Shown here: positions 33,753 through 42,150 of the stretch, piece after piece
How the letters are laid out: every line of letters begins with the position of its first letter
Numbering within the stretch: position 1 is the first letter of the stretch
NCBI GenBank assembly: GCA_046152925.1
Contig: JBJXFX010000032.1
Location: 1 to 64,000 of the forward strand
DNA length: 64,000 nt
Reading direction: 5' to 3'
Source: CAMAUF01 sp046152925
GTDB lineage: Bacteria; Chloroflexota; Dehalococcoidia; Tepidiformales; Tepidiformaceae
Translations under genes and position numbers: made by a program
Notes under the pieces: generated by a model
Database searches by the model: none
What the model saw: only the letters and a program-made list of their open reading frames with translations
Told to the model about the DNA's origin: nothing

Positions 33753-35663
33753 ATGACAGCTACAGAAGCCCCGCCGCGCCCCGCGCCCGCCGTCGAGACC
33801 CTGGAACGGGTCACCATCCGCTTCGCTGGCGACTCCGGCGACGGCATGCAGCTGACGGGCACCCAGTTCACGCGCACCACCGCGGTGTTCGGGAACGACC
33901 TCGCCACGCTCCCGGACTTTCCGGCCGAAATCCGCGCACCTACGGGATCGCTGCCGGGCGTCTCGGGCTTCCAGGTTTCCTTCGCGAGCACGGACATCCG
34001 GACGCCTGGCGACGCGCCGGACGCGCTCGTCGCGATGAATCCGGCCGCGTTGCGGACGAACCTGGGCGACCTCCGCAAGGGCGGCCTCCTCATCGTGGAC
34101 GAGGACGAGTTCAGCCCTGGCAACCTGAAGAAGGCGGGCTACACGGAGAGCCCCTTGAACGACGGTAGCCTGACTGGCTACCAGCTTGTGAAGATCCGGA
34201 TCACGCGCCAGAACGAGCTTGCTCTCGAGGGGCTGCCGCTGAATGCCTCGCAGAAGTTCCGGTCACGCAACTTCTACGCGCTTGGCCTGATCCTCTGGCT
34301 CTACGGCCGCTCGCTCGACACGACCATGCGCTGGGCGCAGGGCCAGTTCAAGCGAAGCCCGGACGTGCTCGAGGCGAACCTTCGCGCCCTCCGGGCCGGG
34401 TATAACTTCGGCGAGACAACGGAGCTCTTCCGGGTCCGCTACGACGTGGCGCCAGCCGTGGTCAAGCCCGGCCTCTACCGGTCGATCAACGGGAACGAGG
34501 CGACGGCGCTCGGGATCGTTGCCGCCGGTGTCCAGTCGGGCTTGGCGGTGTTCTATGGCAGCTACCCGATCACGCCGGCCTCGGCCATCCTCGAAGAGCT
34601 GAACAAGTACAAGAACTTCGGCGTGAAGACGCTCCAGGCTGAAGACGAGATCGCCGCAATCGGCTCCGCGATTGGCGCGGCCTACGGTGGCCAGCTCGGC
34701 ATCACCGGCACCAGTGGCCCCGGCCTTGCCCTCAAGAGCGAGGCCCTCAACCTCGTCGTGATGACGGAGCTCCCGCTCGTGATTATCGATGTGCAGCGCG
34801 CCGGCCCGAGCACCGGCATGCCGACCAAGACCGAGCAATCGGATCTCTTGCAGGCTATGTACGGCCGCAACGGCGACTCCTACGTCGCCATCGTTGCTCC
34901 GGCGACGCCGTCCGACTGTTTCGAGATGATGATCGAAGCCTGCCGGCTCGCCTTGAAGTACATGGCCCCGGTCATCTTCCTCAGCGATGGCTACGTCGGG
35001 AACGGCTCCGAGCCCTGGTTGCTCCCGGACATCGCGACGCTGCCCAAGCTCACCTGGAGTTACGCTGAGCCGCAGGAAAACTGGCACCCCTACATCCGCG
35101 ACCCGAAGACGCTCGCCCGCACTTGGGCAGTGCCGGGCCAGAAGGGCCTTGAGCACCGGATCGGCGGGATCGAAAAGAACGAGCACAGTGGCGACATCAG
35201 CTATGACCCGGGCAACCACCACCGGATGACCCTGCTCCGCAAAGAGCGGATCGACGGCATGGCGGCGGACATCCCGCTGGCCGAGGTCACTGGTCCGGAA
35301 TCAGGCGACTTGTTGGTCATCGGCTGGGGGGGCACGTATGGCGCCATCACCTCGGCCGCGGAGAATGCCCGGAAGGCGGGCAAGTCGGTGGCCTCGCTCC
35401 ACCTGCGCTACCTCAACCCCATGCCCACGAATGTGGGCGACATCATCTCGCGCTACAAGAGGGTGCTCGTCCCCGAGTTGAACACGGGCCAGCTTTCCGT
35501 ATTGCTGCGCGCGAAGTTCCTGGTCGACGCGGTGGGCTTCAACAAGATTGCGGGTTCACCGTTCAAGATCGCCGAAATCGAAGGCAAGATCGACGAGATG
35601 CTCGGGCTCACCGGCCCCTACGAGCTCGAATTCGGCCCTGCATCCGTCCTTGGAGGAGGCTAG
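33753..35663 (+). CDS. korA: 2-oxoacid:acceptor oxidoreductase subunit alpha (gamma-alpha fusion)
   Basis: A 636-residue subunit. Residues 20-190 are the gamma domain (LERVTIRFAGDSGDGMQLTGTQFTRTTAVFGND, then FPAEIRAPTGSLPGVSGFQV). From about 215 comes the alpha pyrimidine-binding domain (NGNEATALGIVAAGVQSGLAVFYGSYPITPASAILEEL and LQAEDEIAAIGSAIGAAYGG). Then follow TGTSGPGLALKSEALNL and the GPSTGMPTKTEQSDL loop typical of KorA. With the beta subunit it decarboxylates a 2-oxoacid, probably 2-oxoglutarate, to acyl-CoA while reducing ferredoxin, or the reverse. The ATG at 33753 is chosen over an in-frame GTG at 33738, which overlaps the AAGGGTGG purine run. korB follows after 3 bp. Confidence 0.95.
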   Translation: MTATEAPPRPAPAVETLERVTIRFAGDSGDGMQLTGTQFTRTTAVFGNDLATLPDFPAEIRAPTGSLPGVSGFQVSFASTDIRTPGDAPDALVAMNPAALRTNLGDLRKGGLLIVDEDEFSPGNLKKAGYTESPLNDGSLTGYQLVKIRITRQNELALEGLPLNASQKFRSRNFYALGLILWLYGRSLDTTMRWAQGQFKRSPDVLEANLRALRAGYNFGETTELFRVRYDVAPAVVKPGLYRSINGNEATALGIVAAGVQSGLAVFYGSYPITPASAILEELNKYKNFGVKTLQAEDEIAAIGSAIGAAYGGQLGITGTSGPGLALKSEALNLVVMTELPLVIIDVQRAGPSTGMPTKTEQSDLLQAMYGRNGDSYVAIVAPATPSDCFEMMIEACRLALKYMAPVIFLSDGYVGNGSEPWLLPDIATLPKLTWSYAEPQENWHPYIRDPKTLARTWAVPGQKGLEHRIGGIEKNEHSGDISYDPGNHHRMTLLRKERIDGMAADIPLAEVTGPESGDLLVIGWGGTYGAITSAAENARKAGKSVASLHLRYLNPMPTNVGDIISRYKRVLVPELNTGQLSVLLRAKFLVDAVGFNKIAGSPFKIAEIEGKIDEMLGLTGPYELEFGPASVLGGG

Positions 35664-35666
35664 TCC

Positions 35667-36704
35667 ATGGCTGGGACCAACGGTCACAACAACTTGATCT
35701 CCGACCTCCCGGTCCTCACCCGGAAGGATTTCGTTTCCGACCAGGAAGTGCGCTGGTGCCCGGGCTGCGGTGACTACGCAATCCTCGCCCAGATGCAGAA
35801 GATGCTCCCGGACCTGAAGGTCCCGCGCGAGGACATCGTCTTCATTAGCGGCATCGGCTGTTCCAGCCGGTTCCCATACTACGTAGAGACGTACGGCTTC
35901 CACAGCATCCATGGGCGCGCCCTCACCTTGGCCACCGGCCTCAAGGTGAGCCGGCCGAACCTCAAGGTCTTCGTGATCACGGGTGATGGCGACGGCCTCA
36001 GCATTGGCGGCAACCATCTGCTGCACGCGATGCGCCGCAACCTCGACATCACCGTCATCCTCTTCAACAACCGGATCTACGGCCTCACCAAGGGCCAGCC
36101 GTCGCCAACCTCCGAGCTCGGCAAGGTGACGAAGTTCTCGCCGTTCGGCACGGCCGACCGGCCACTGAACCCGATCCGGATTGCGCTCGCAGCCGGTGCG
36201 ACCTTCGTGGCTCGCTCGGTCGACCGCGACATTAAGCACCTCGAAGAGACGCTCTACCGGGCGGCCCAACACAAGGGCATCTCCTTTGTCGAGGTCTACC
36301 AGAACTGCAACATCTTCAACGACGGCGCATTTGCCTCCTTCGCCGAAAAAGAAGTCCGGCAAGACAAGATGCTCTACCTCGATGATGGGCAACCGCTCCG
36401 CTTTGGCAAGAGCAACGAGCGTGGCATCCGCCTCAACGGCTTCACGCCCGAAATCGTCGAAGACGTGACCTCTGGCGACGGTCTGCTCGTCCACAACGCG
36501 AAGGCGACGGACCCGACCCTTGCGAACATCCTCGTCGGGATGGACTATCCGGCCTTCCCGGTGCCGGTCGGCGTCCTCCGCGCTGTCGAGGAGCCGTGTT
36601 TCGAGGACCTGGCGGACCACCAGATCGAATCGGCCATCGCCCAGAAGGGCCCCGGCACGCTGGAGGATATCCTCCGCCAGGGCGAAACCTGGGTCGTGAA
36701 CTAA
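35667..36704 (+). CDS. korB: 2-oxoacid:ferredoxin oxidoreductase subunit beta
   Basis: A 345-residue thiamine-pyrophosphate subunit. The [4Fe-4S] ligands are C31 and C34 in RWCPGCGDYAIL, C65 in SGIGCSSRFP and the cysteine in EVYQNCNIFND. The TPP motif is VFVITGDGDGLSIGGNHLLHAMRRN, ending in NNRIYGLTKGQ.SPTS. This spacing is that of KorB/2-oxoglutarate-type enzymes. An oxygen-tolerant two-subunit form is known in aerobic bacteria. The ATG at 35667 follows GGAGG. An intrinsic terminator lies 26 bp downstream, closing the korAB operon before the LysR gene. Confidence 0.96.
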   Translation: MAGTNGHNNLISDLPVLTRKDFVSDQEVRWCPGCGDYAILAQMQKMLPDLKVPREDIVFISGIGCSSRFPYYVETYGFHSIHGRALTLATGLKVSRPNLKVFVITGDGDGLSIGGNHLLHAMRRNLDITVILFNNRIYGLTKGQPSPTSELGKVTKFSPFGTADRPLNPIRIALAAGATFVARSVDRDIKHLEETLYRAAQHKGISFVEVYQNCNIFNDGAFASFAEKEVRQDKMLYLDDGQPLRFGKSNERGIRLNGFTPEIVEDVTSGDGLLVHNAKATDPTLANILVGMDYPAFPVPVGVLRAVEEPCFEDLADHQIESAIAQKGPGTLEDILRQGETWVVN

Positions 36705-36730
36705 CCTTCCAGCGCCACCAAGATCGATGG

Positions 36731-36763
36731 ACCGGCCGCCTGTTCACGGGTGGCCGGTTTTTT
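36731..36763 (+). terminator. intrinsic terminator of korAB
   Basis: ACCGGCCGCC (36731-36740) pairs with GGTGGCCGGT (36749-36758) with one G-U pair and an 8-nt loop, followed directly by TTTTTT (36758-36763). It has the stem and U-run of a classical rho-independent terminator. Confidence 0.92.
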
Positions 36764-36785
36764 CTGGGCTTCGCGTGAGCTTGCG

Positions 36786-36843
36786 CGATTGGCCAATCGT
36801 CCAGTATCACTTCCGGATACGTTTCGATAGCCGTACACTATCG
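36786..36843 (+). promoter_or_regulatory. two dyad operators upstream of the LysR gene
   Basis: CGATTGGCCAATCG (36786-36799) is a perfect 14-bp palindrome. CGATAG-N7-CTATCG (36825-36843) is a second dyad that fits the LysR T-N11-A box (T at 36828, A at 36840). The second dyad ends 15 bp before the start codon and overlaps TACACT, a possible -10, so binding there should repress the LysR gene. Autoregulation is the simplest reading. Confidence 0.55.
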
Positions 36844-36858
36844 CTTGGAGGTAAAGGC

Positions 36859-37758
36859 ATGGAGCTCGCCCAACTCGACGCCTTTCTCGCAGCCGCTGAT
36901 TGTGGCTCGTTCAGCCGCGCGGCCGAGATCCTCAACGTTGCCCAACCCTCGCTGAGCAACCGCATCCAGTCCCTCGAACGCGAAGTCCACCAGCAGCTCT
37001 TCGAGCGAATGGGGCGCGGCGTGAAGCTCACGGACTCGGGGCGTGCGTTCCTGCCTTATGCCCAGCGGATCATGCGGACTCTCGGAGACGGCCTGATGGT
37101 GCTCGAAGGCACGCGCGACGGCGTCGCAGGCCGGCTTTCGATCGGCACGGCGCCGGCCGTCGGGACGTACGTGCTCCCGCGCGTCCTCAAGACGTTTTGC
37201 GACAATCGTTCGGGCGTCGACGTTGTCGTGCGGACTGGGCACAGCGACGAAGTGCTCCAGATGGTGCTGGATGACGATGTCCAGGTCGGCCTCGGCCGCC
37301 CCATCAACCACCCCGACGTGCGGACGATCGTCCTGTATCAGGACGAGCTGGTGCTCGTTGTGTCTTCTGCACATAAGTACGCGAAGCGCGGCATGGTGAA
37401 GGTCGAGGAGTTGGCGGAGGACTCGCTCATCCTGTTCGACCGTGATTCCGGGTACTACGGCCTGATCGTCGGGCTTTTTCGCGACCTCGGCGTCGTCCCC
37501 CAACAGCAGATGCAACTCGATAGCATTGAGGCGACGAAGAAAATGGTCGAGATGAATCTCGGGATTGCGCTGCTCCCGGAGGTCTCGGTCGAACGGGAGA
37601 TTCGGCTTGGGACGCTGCACAAAGTGCACATTGCCAGCGCCGAGCCCGTGAAACGAGACATCGCCATCTTCTACCGCCGGAACAAGCCGCAGTCAGGCCC
37701 GATGTCAGCCTTTCTCGACCTGCTTGGCGACATGTACCACCAGAAGCTCCCGCGCTAG
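36859..37758 (+). CDS. LysR family transcriptional regulator
   Basis: A 299-residue regulator. Residues 1-60 are the winged helix (MELAQLDAFLAAADCGSFSRAAEILNVAQPSLSNRIQSLEREVHQQLFER). The effector domain follows (GRLSIGTAPAVGTYVLPRVLKTF, VQVGLGRPINHPDVRTIVLYQDELVLVVSS, VEMNLGIALLPEVSVEREI). The ATG at 36859 follows GGAGGTAAAGGC, an excellent ribosome site. It lies downstream of korAB behind a terminator and so is separately transcribed; its target could be korAB or unlinked genes. Confidence 0.94.
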   Translation: MELAQLDAFLAAADCGSFSRAAEILNVAQPSLSNRIQSLEREVHQQLFERMGRGVKLTDSGRAFLPYAQRIMRTLGDGLMVLEGTRDGVAGRLSIGTAPAVGTYVLPRVLKTFCDNRSGVDVVVRTGHSDEVLQMVLDDDVQVGLGRPINHPDVRTIVLYQDELVLVVSSAHKYAKRGMVKVEELAEDSLILFDRDSGYYGLIVGLFRDLGVVPQQQMQLDSIEATKKMVEMNLGIALLPEVSVEREIRLGTLHKVHIASAEPVKRDIAIFYRRNKPQSGPMSAFLDLLGDMYHQKLPR

Positions 37759-37769
37759 GCTGAGGCCGC

Positions 37770-38360
37770 GTGCTGATCGACCTTCACTGCCACACGCTGC
37801 CACATTCGACGTGCAGTGTCCTCAACCTCGACAAGCTGATCGACCTCGCGCGTGCCGGCGGGCTCGACGGCATCTGCCTGACTGAGCACGACCGCTGGTG
37901 GGACGCCGCGGAGCTGGCGGAGGCGCGCGCCCGCAGCGGGTTCGCCATCTTCTCGGGCGTAGAGCTCACAACCGAAATGGGCCACGTCCTCGGGTTCGGG
38001 CTTCCCCCGCCAGGTTCGTCGCTTGCGCTCGCAGGGGAGGCTCATCGCTGGGCGACCTCGAACGGGGGATTGCTCTACCTGGCGCATCCCGCACGTGACG
38101 GCGCGCTTCGCGTCGACCACCGCACGGTGGAGTACTTCGTCTCAGTCGAAGCGATTAACGGCTCCGACAGCCGCCTCCAGAACGTCGCGGCCACGGGCCT
38201 GGCGCATGGCTTCGGCTTGCCCGGCATCGGTGGGTCCGATTGCCACGCGCCCGGCGAAGTCGCGCGCGCGGCGACGCGGTTTCACGCCATCGTGCGCGAT
38301 GATGCCGAGCTCGTGGCAGCTCTGCGCGCGGGGGCGTACGAGGCGGTGTATCTCGAATGA
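37770..38360 (+). CDS. PHP-domain metal-dependent phosphoesterase
   Basis: A 196-residue PHP protein with metal ligands in LIDLHCHTLPHS (H6, H8), TEHDRW, and GVELTTEMGHVLGFG, followed by LAHPAR and the last motif GIGGSDCHAPGEV. This is the complete PHP set of a stand-alone phosphoesterase, which hydrolyses phosphate esters such as nucleoside phosphates. The substrate is unknown. It starts at GTG 37770, 11 bp after the LysR stop, so the two may be co-transcribed. Confidence 0.9.
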   Translation: MLIDLHCHTLPHSTCSVLNLDKLIDLARAGGLDGICLTEHDRWWDAAELAEARARSGFAIFSGVELTTEMGHVLGFGLPPPGSSLALAGEAHRWATSNGGLLYLAHPARDGALRVDHRTVEYFVSVEAINGSDSRLQNVAATGLAHGFGLPGIGGSDCHAPGEVARAATRFHAIVRDDAELVAALRAGAYEAVYLE

Positions 38361-38364
38361 CCCG

Positions 38365-38859
38365 TCACGCCCCCTGAAGCGGCTCGAAGTCGCCGTGGTA
38401 GTCCAGCAGGGTCGCGAAGTGGTCCAAGGCGTGCCAGAGCACCTTCTCAGCGAGCCAGGCGAGGTCGTGCGTGCGCCCGTCGGGCCAAACGAAGGTCCTC
38501 GCCCATTGTTCGGCGGACAAGCCCTTGCAGAACTCATACGTCTCGCTTCGCGCGGCCATGAATCGCTCCGCGAGGGTTTCGATGTCAGGTTCGCGGGCGT
38601 ACTCCCGCGCCATGTGGCCAGGGCTGTCCCAGCGCTCGAAGGTTGGGACGTCCTCCGCGATGGCGCGCCGGATGCGGCCGAGGAAGACGTGCTCGTTCGC
38701 CAGCAGGTGAAAGACGTGCTGGTGCGCGGACCATTCGCCGTCGAGCGACGCGTGTTGCCAAGGGGCGACGCGCGAGGCGGCCCAATCGACGCCTTTCACG
38801 CTGAGTTGCAGGCGGGCCATCAGGGTGGGGTCGGGGATGCGGCGTTCGCTCATGACCAC
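38365..38859 (-). CDS. DinB-like four-helix protein
   Basis: A 164-residue protein. The features are LDGEWSAHQHVFHLLANEHVFLGRIRRAI (first metal-ligand histidines) and LAWLAEKVLWHALDHFATLLDYHGDF (HALDH as the second pair), the usual DinB arrangement. GTG at 38859 is preferred because GGAG lies 9 bp upstream; an in-frame ATG two codons later lacks a site. The role is unknown. It is convergent with the PHP gene and divergent from the TfoX-like gene. Confidence 0.78.
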   Translation of the reverse strand: MVMSERRIPDPTLMARLQLSVKGVDWAASRVAPWQHASLDGEWSAHQHVFHLLANEHVFLGRIRRAIAEDVPTFERWDSPGHMAREYAREPDIETLAERFMAARSETYEFCKGLSAEQWARTFVWPDGRTHDLAWLAEKVLWHALDHFATLLDYHGDFEPLQGA

Positions 38860-38922
38860 GGTGTCGATCTCCGCGGGGTGTTTCCGTCGTAGAGTACACA
38901 CACGATTGGTCAGGAGGGCGCG

Positions 38923-39300
38923 ATGGCCTGGGAGAAGTCACCGACGGAGTTGGTCGAGCGGTTCCGGAACGTGGCGCCGGGCGGGCCCATGGCGGTCGAG
39001 AAGCAGATGTTCGGCTACCCGGCGGCGTTCGTGAACGGCCACATGTTCATGGGGCTTCATGAACACCGGTTCACGATGCGCCTCTCCGAAGCCGCACAGG
39101 CCGAGGTGCGGGCGCTTGGGGCGACGGACTTCACGCCGATGGAGGGCCGCTCGATGAAGAACTTCGTCGTCCTCCCGGACGCGGTCGTGAAGGACGAGGA
39201 GCAGCTACGCGCCTGGGTGGCCCGCGCCTACGCTGAAGCGGAGGCGATGCCCCCGAAGGAAGCGAAGCCAAAGGCGGCGAGGACGAAGAGGGCCGGCTAA
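38923..39300 (+). CDS. TfoX/Sxy N-terminal domain protein
   Basis: A 125-residue protein. Residues 1-105 match the TfoX N-terminal domain (LVERFRNVAPGGPMAVEKQMFGYPAAFVNGHMFMGLHEHRFTMRLSE, then FTPMEGRSMKNFVVLPDAV). The tail is basic and Lys/Ala-rich (KEAKPKAARTKRAG). TfoX activates competence genes in gamma-proteobacteria, but single-domain homologues elsewhere have no assigned role. The ATG follows AGGAGG; the leader around it closely resembles that of the gene at 10179. The 3' end overlaps the convergent next gene by 4 bp. Confidence 0.85.
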   Translation: MAWEKSPTELVERFRNVAPGGPMAVEKQMFGYPAAFVNGHMFMGLHEHRFTMRLSEAAQAEVRALGATDFTPMEGRSMKNFVVLPDAVVKDEEQLRAWVARAYAEAEAMPPKEAKPKAARTKRAG

Positions 39301-39950
39301 AGCAGGTTGCGGAGGAGCTGCACCTGGCTCGTGAGGAAGACCATGGAAGAGCGGGTCGCACCGCGCAGACGGGCGAACTCGGCGTCCGTGCTGGCCAGCT
39401 CGTCGAAGTGTTCGAGCTCCGCGAGCGAGTCGAACTCGCCGATCACCGTGACGCCGCTCGTGTGGCCCGTGACCGATGCCCAGACGCTGGTGTGCGCGTC
39501 GATCCCCTTCTGCTTCTGGTATTCGAGCGCCTGGGAGATGGAGTAAACGAAGTCGCGGTGGTGGCCGGCTTGGACTTCGCCCGAAAGCGTCCGCATGAAC
39601 TTGCGGGGCGCCGTCGCCTCTTCGCTGGAGATGAGGCCTTCGGAGTGGTAGGAAAGGCGATGGATCGAGACGGCTGCGGAGTGATAGACCATCTGCTCGC
39701 GCACGGCGCGCCGCACATTGGCGAAAGCCGCGTCTTCGGCCGCGAGGTCCTGGAATTTCTCCAGTTCTTCGAGGGTGTCGAAGTCGCTGGCGATGAGGAC
39801 GGCGTTCGTCTGGCCCGTCATCGAGCCCCAGATGGTCGTGCGGGCACGGATGCCGCGTTCGGCCTGGTGGTCACGCGCCTCCCGCATAGCAGCGAGGAAG
39901 CTGCCCGTCTTTCCTTGGGCGATCACCCCTGAGAAGTTGCGGCGGTACAT
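39297..39950 (-). CDS. tandem-duplicated alpha-beta-barrel-like protein
   Basis: A 217-residue protein made of two similar halves of about 100 residues. The first has FLAAMREARDHQAERGIRARTT, WGSMTGQTNAVLIASDFDTLEELEKF and FANVRRAVREQMV. The second has FVYSISQALEYQKQKGIDAHTS, WASVTGHTSGVTVIGEFDSLAELEHF and FARLRGATRSSMV. The W.S.TG.T..V..I..FD.L.ELE.F pattern fits dimeric ferredoxin-like barrels (NIPSNAP/ABM-like), so the duplication could form an intramolecular barrel. No catalytic residues are recognised. The ATG at 39950 is the only good start. Confidence 0.7.
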   Translation of the reverse strand: MYRRNFSGVIAQGKTGSFLAAMREARDHQAERGIRARTTIWGSMTGQTNAVLIASDFDTLEELEKFQDLAAEDAAFANVRRAVREQMVYHSAAVSIHRLSYHSEGLISSEEATAPRKFMRTLSGEVQAGHHRDFVYSISQALEYQKQKGIDAHTSVWASVTGHTSGVTVIGEFDSLAELEHFDELASTDAEFARLRGATRSSMVFLTSQVQLLRNLL

Positions 39951-40050
39951 GCGATGGCCCCTCCAGCCGGGCGCTGTTGCGCGAAGCCAAGTCTACCATC
40001 GCTCGGGCCAACGGCTGCGCTGGAGCGCCGTCGCGGCCTAGAATGCGCCG

Positions 40051-41241
40051 ATGCCTGGCCCCCTCACCGGAATCCGCGTCATCGATTTCACGATCGTCGT
40101 CCAGGGGCCGCAGTGCGCGGCCATGCTCGCCGACCTCGGCGCCGACGTCATCAAGGTAGAACGCCGCGATTTTGGTGACCCCTCCCGCTCGATCCCGATT
40201 ACGGCGGCCGACCGGCGGAGCGCCTACTTCTACGCCTGCAACCGCGGCAAGCGCTCGGTCGGGCTCGACATCACGAAGGAGGCCGGCCGCGAGGCTGCCC
40301 TTCGCCTAGTCGAGACGGCGGACGTCGTCGTGAGCGCCTTCGTCCCCGGGGTGATGGAGCGGCTCAGGATTGGGTACGAAGCCTGCCGGGAGCGAAACCC
40401 TGGCATCATCTACGCGACCGCCTCCGCCCTGGGCCCTCATGGCCCGGATGCCTGGCGGAAGGGCGTTGACATCGCGGGACAGGCCGTCGGCGGGCTGATT
40501 TCGACGACTGGGAGGCCCGGCGAATTCCCGACGCCCGTTGGCGCCGTGATCGCCGATAGCGCCGGCGGCATGACGCTGACGATGGGCATACTCGCGGCCC
40601 TCTTTCATCGCCAACGGACGGGCGAAGGGCAGAAGGTCGACGCCTCGCTGCTCGGCGGCCAGATCTGGCAGCAGGCCTCCGAAATCAGCTTCACGCTGAT
40701 TGGCGGCCGCAATTCGGAGCGGGCGAACCGCGGTCACGCGTTTCTCCCCGCCGTTTACCGCGTCTTCGAGACGGCGGACGGACATCTAGTGATGGCTGGC
40801 GTCGCGCCCGACGAGCGCGAGGGCTTCCTCCGGGCGCTGGGCCGCCCTGAGTTGGCCAGCTCGCCGCTCTTCGCCTCGATGGCCTCGGTCCTGGCCAACC
40901 TCCCGGGTGCCTTCGCCGTGCTTGAGCCGATCTTCCGGGAGCGGACCACCGCCGAGTGGTGCGTCCGTCTCGCCGCCGAGGACCTCCGGTTCGCGCCGGT
41001 GCACGACTACGCCTCGCTCGCGCAGTACGAACAGGCCTACGCGAACGGGTACCTGCGCCACGTCGAGCACCCGGAGTGGGGCGCGATCAGCCAGGTCGGC
41101 AGCCCCATCGCGTTGAGCGCCACGCCCGCGGAGCCGGGCCTCACCGCCCCTGAACTCGGCGCGCACACCGAAGAGTTGCTGCTCGAAACGGGCTATTCCT
41201 GGGACGAGATCGGCGCCTTGCGCGCGGCGGGGGTCATCTGA
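40051..41241 (+). CDS. CaiB/BaiF class III CoA-transferase
   Basis: A 396-residue class III CoA-transferase. The N-terminal part is LTGIRVIDFTIVVQGPQCAAMLADLGADVIKVERRD, then RGKRSVGLDITKEAGREAALRLV. The catalytic aspartate is D140 in AWRKGVDIAGQAVGGL. The C-terminal part ends GAHTEELLLETGYSWDEIGAL. Unlike the tandem pair at 12.3-14.8 kb it stands alone and should work as an interlocked homodimer. Its stop codon overlaps the start of the next gene (TGATGG), so a 98-residue protein is translationally coupled to it. Confidence 0.92.
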   Translation: MPGPLTGIRVIDFTIVVQGPQCAAMLADLGADVIKVERRDFGDPSRSIPITAADRRSAYFYACNRGKRSVGLDITKEAGREAALRLVETADVVVSAFVPGVMERLRIGYEACRERNPGIIYATASALGPHGPDAWRKGVDIAGQAVGGLISTTGRPGEFPTPVGAVIADSAGGMTLTMGILAALFHRQRTGEGQKVDASLLGGQIWQQASEISFTLIGGRNSERANRGHAFLPAVYRVFETADGHLVMAGVAPDEREGFLRALGRPELASSPLFASMASVLANLPGAFAVLEPIFRERTTAEWCVRLAAEDLRFAPVHDYASLAQYEQAYANGYLRHVEHPEWGAISQVGSPIALSATPAEPGLTAPELGAHTEELLLETGYSWDEIGALRAAGVI

Positions 41242-41537
41242 TGGCGCTGTTCGTGGCCTATTTCAAGTTCAAGCCAGGCTCATCGATCCTCACAGGCCTT
41301 CAGGCGTTCGAACGCCGCAAGACCTTCGAACACCCCCACCAGGCCACTCTCATCGGCGAATTCTGGGTGAACGCGCCGCCCGAGCAACCGCAGGTGGTCG
41401 TCATTTGGGAAGCCGACGACGAGGCCGCAGGCGACTACTACCTTGCAGCCTGGGAAGACCTCTTCGACATCACGATCGCCAACGCGACGCGCCCGGTGAG
41501 CGAGCTGCCGGAGACGCTGCCTGAAATAAAGGTATGA
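41241..41537 (+). CDS. small protein coupled to CoA-transferase, DUF3303-like
   Basis: A 98-residue protein starting MALFVAYFKFKPGSS, with LIGEFWVNAPPEQPQVVVIWEADDEAAGDYYLAAWEDLFDI. The short ferredoxin-like barrel pattern (strand, helix, strand GEfW......V.vweaDd....) resembles DUF3303 or ABM-like proteins. Its ATG overlaps the stop codon of the CoA-transferase gene, so the two are made together. The function is unknown. Confidence 0.75.
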   Translation: MALFVAYFKFKPGSSILTGLQAFERRKTFEHPHQATLIGEFWVNAPPEQPQVVVIWEADDEAAGDYYLAAWEDLFDITIANATRPVSELPETLPEIKV

Positions 41538-41552
41538 AGAAGTGGGACGAAA

Positions 41553-41627
41553 GAGGAAGGGCAAAAGAGGAAAGCGCTTGGCGCAGCTGTGGCTCCCGCT
41601 TTCCTCTTTCACCTTGGGCCTTTCCTC
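41553..41627. repeat. nested inverted repeat upstream of the cinA-like gene, copy A
   Basis: AAAGAGGAAAGCG (41564-41576) pairs perfectly with CGCTTTCCTCTTT (41597-41609). Outside this, GAGGAAGG (41553-41560) faces CCTTTCCTC (41619-41627). The A/G-rich arm GAGGAAGGGCAAAAGAGGAAAG closely matches the arm of copy B on the other side of the gene. Confidence 0.7.
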
Positions 41628-41639
41628 GAAGGAGTGCAT

Positions 41640-42137
41640 GTGTCGTTTCTGACTGAGGAGCAACGGGGGCTGCGGGACGAGATTGGCGCGAAGCTCATCG
41701 CGCGGGGCGAGAACGTCGCGGTGGCGGAGTCGACGACGGGTGGGCTCATCTCGGCCGTGTTGTTGTCGTATCCGGGGGCTTCGAAGTACTACACGGGCGG
41801 GGGCGTGCTCTACACCTTGCGCTCGCGGACGGACCTCGCGGGCGTTTCCGCCGATGAGTACGTCAACTACCGGGGCACGACGGCGGAGATGTTGCTATCC
41901 GTGGCCAACGCGATGCGCGTGAAGCTGGGCGCGACCTGGTGCATCGCCGAGTCGGGGCTTGCTGGACCGACTGGCAGCCGCTTTGGCGCCCCGGCGGGGC
42001 GGACGACCGTCGCGGTGGTAGGCCCAGTTGCGCGGTCCACCGTCTTCGAGACCGGTGACGCGGACCGCGAGGCGAACATGGTCGCCTTTACGACGTTGGC
42101 GTTGCGCTACTTGCGGGAGGCGTTGAACGAGGCATGA
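41640..42137 (+). CDS. CinA C-terminal-domain protein (NMN amidohydrolase type)
   Basis: A 165-residue stand-alone CinA C-terminal domain. It has AVAESTTGGLISAVLLSYPGASKYYTGGGVLYTLRSR, then AESGLAGPTGSRFGAPAGRTTVAVVG. PncC-type enzymes deamidate nicotinamide mononucleotide with the serine of AES.TGG, which is present. The common cysteine is threonine here (AESTTGG). The N-terminal molybdopterin-like domain of full CinA is absent. The GTG at 41640 follows AAGGAG (41629-41634) with 5-bp spacing; the ATG two bases earlier is in another frame. Confidence 0.88.
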   Translation: MSFLTEEQRGLRDEIGAKLIARGENVAVAESTTGGLISAVLLSYPGASKYYTGGGVLYTLRSRTDLAGVSADEYVNYRGTTAEMLLSVANAMRVKLGATWCIAESGLAGPTGSRFGAPAGRTTVAVVGPVARSTVFETGDADREANMVAFTTLALRYLREALNEA

Positions 42138-42150
42138 GCAAGGAGCCTGA

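Noticed and set aside
33436..33756. 106-codon frame before korA as a gene
   Set aside because: It starts inside the padR promoter region and encodes Arg/Ser/Pro-rich sequence with no family likeness or ribosome site.
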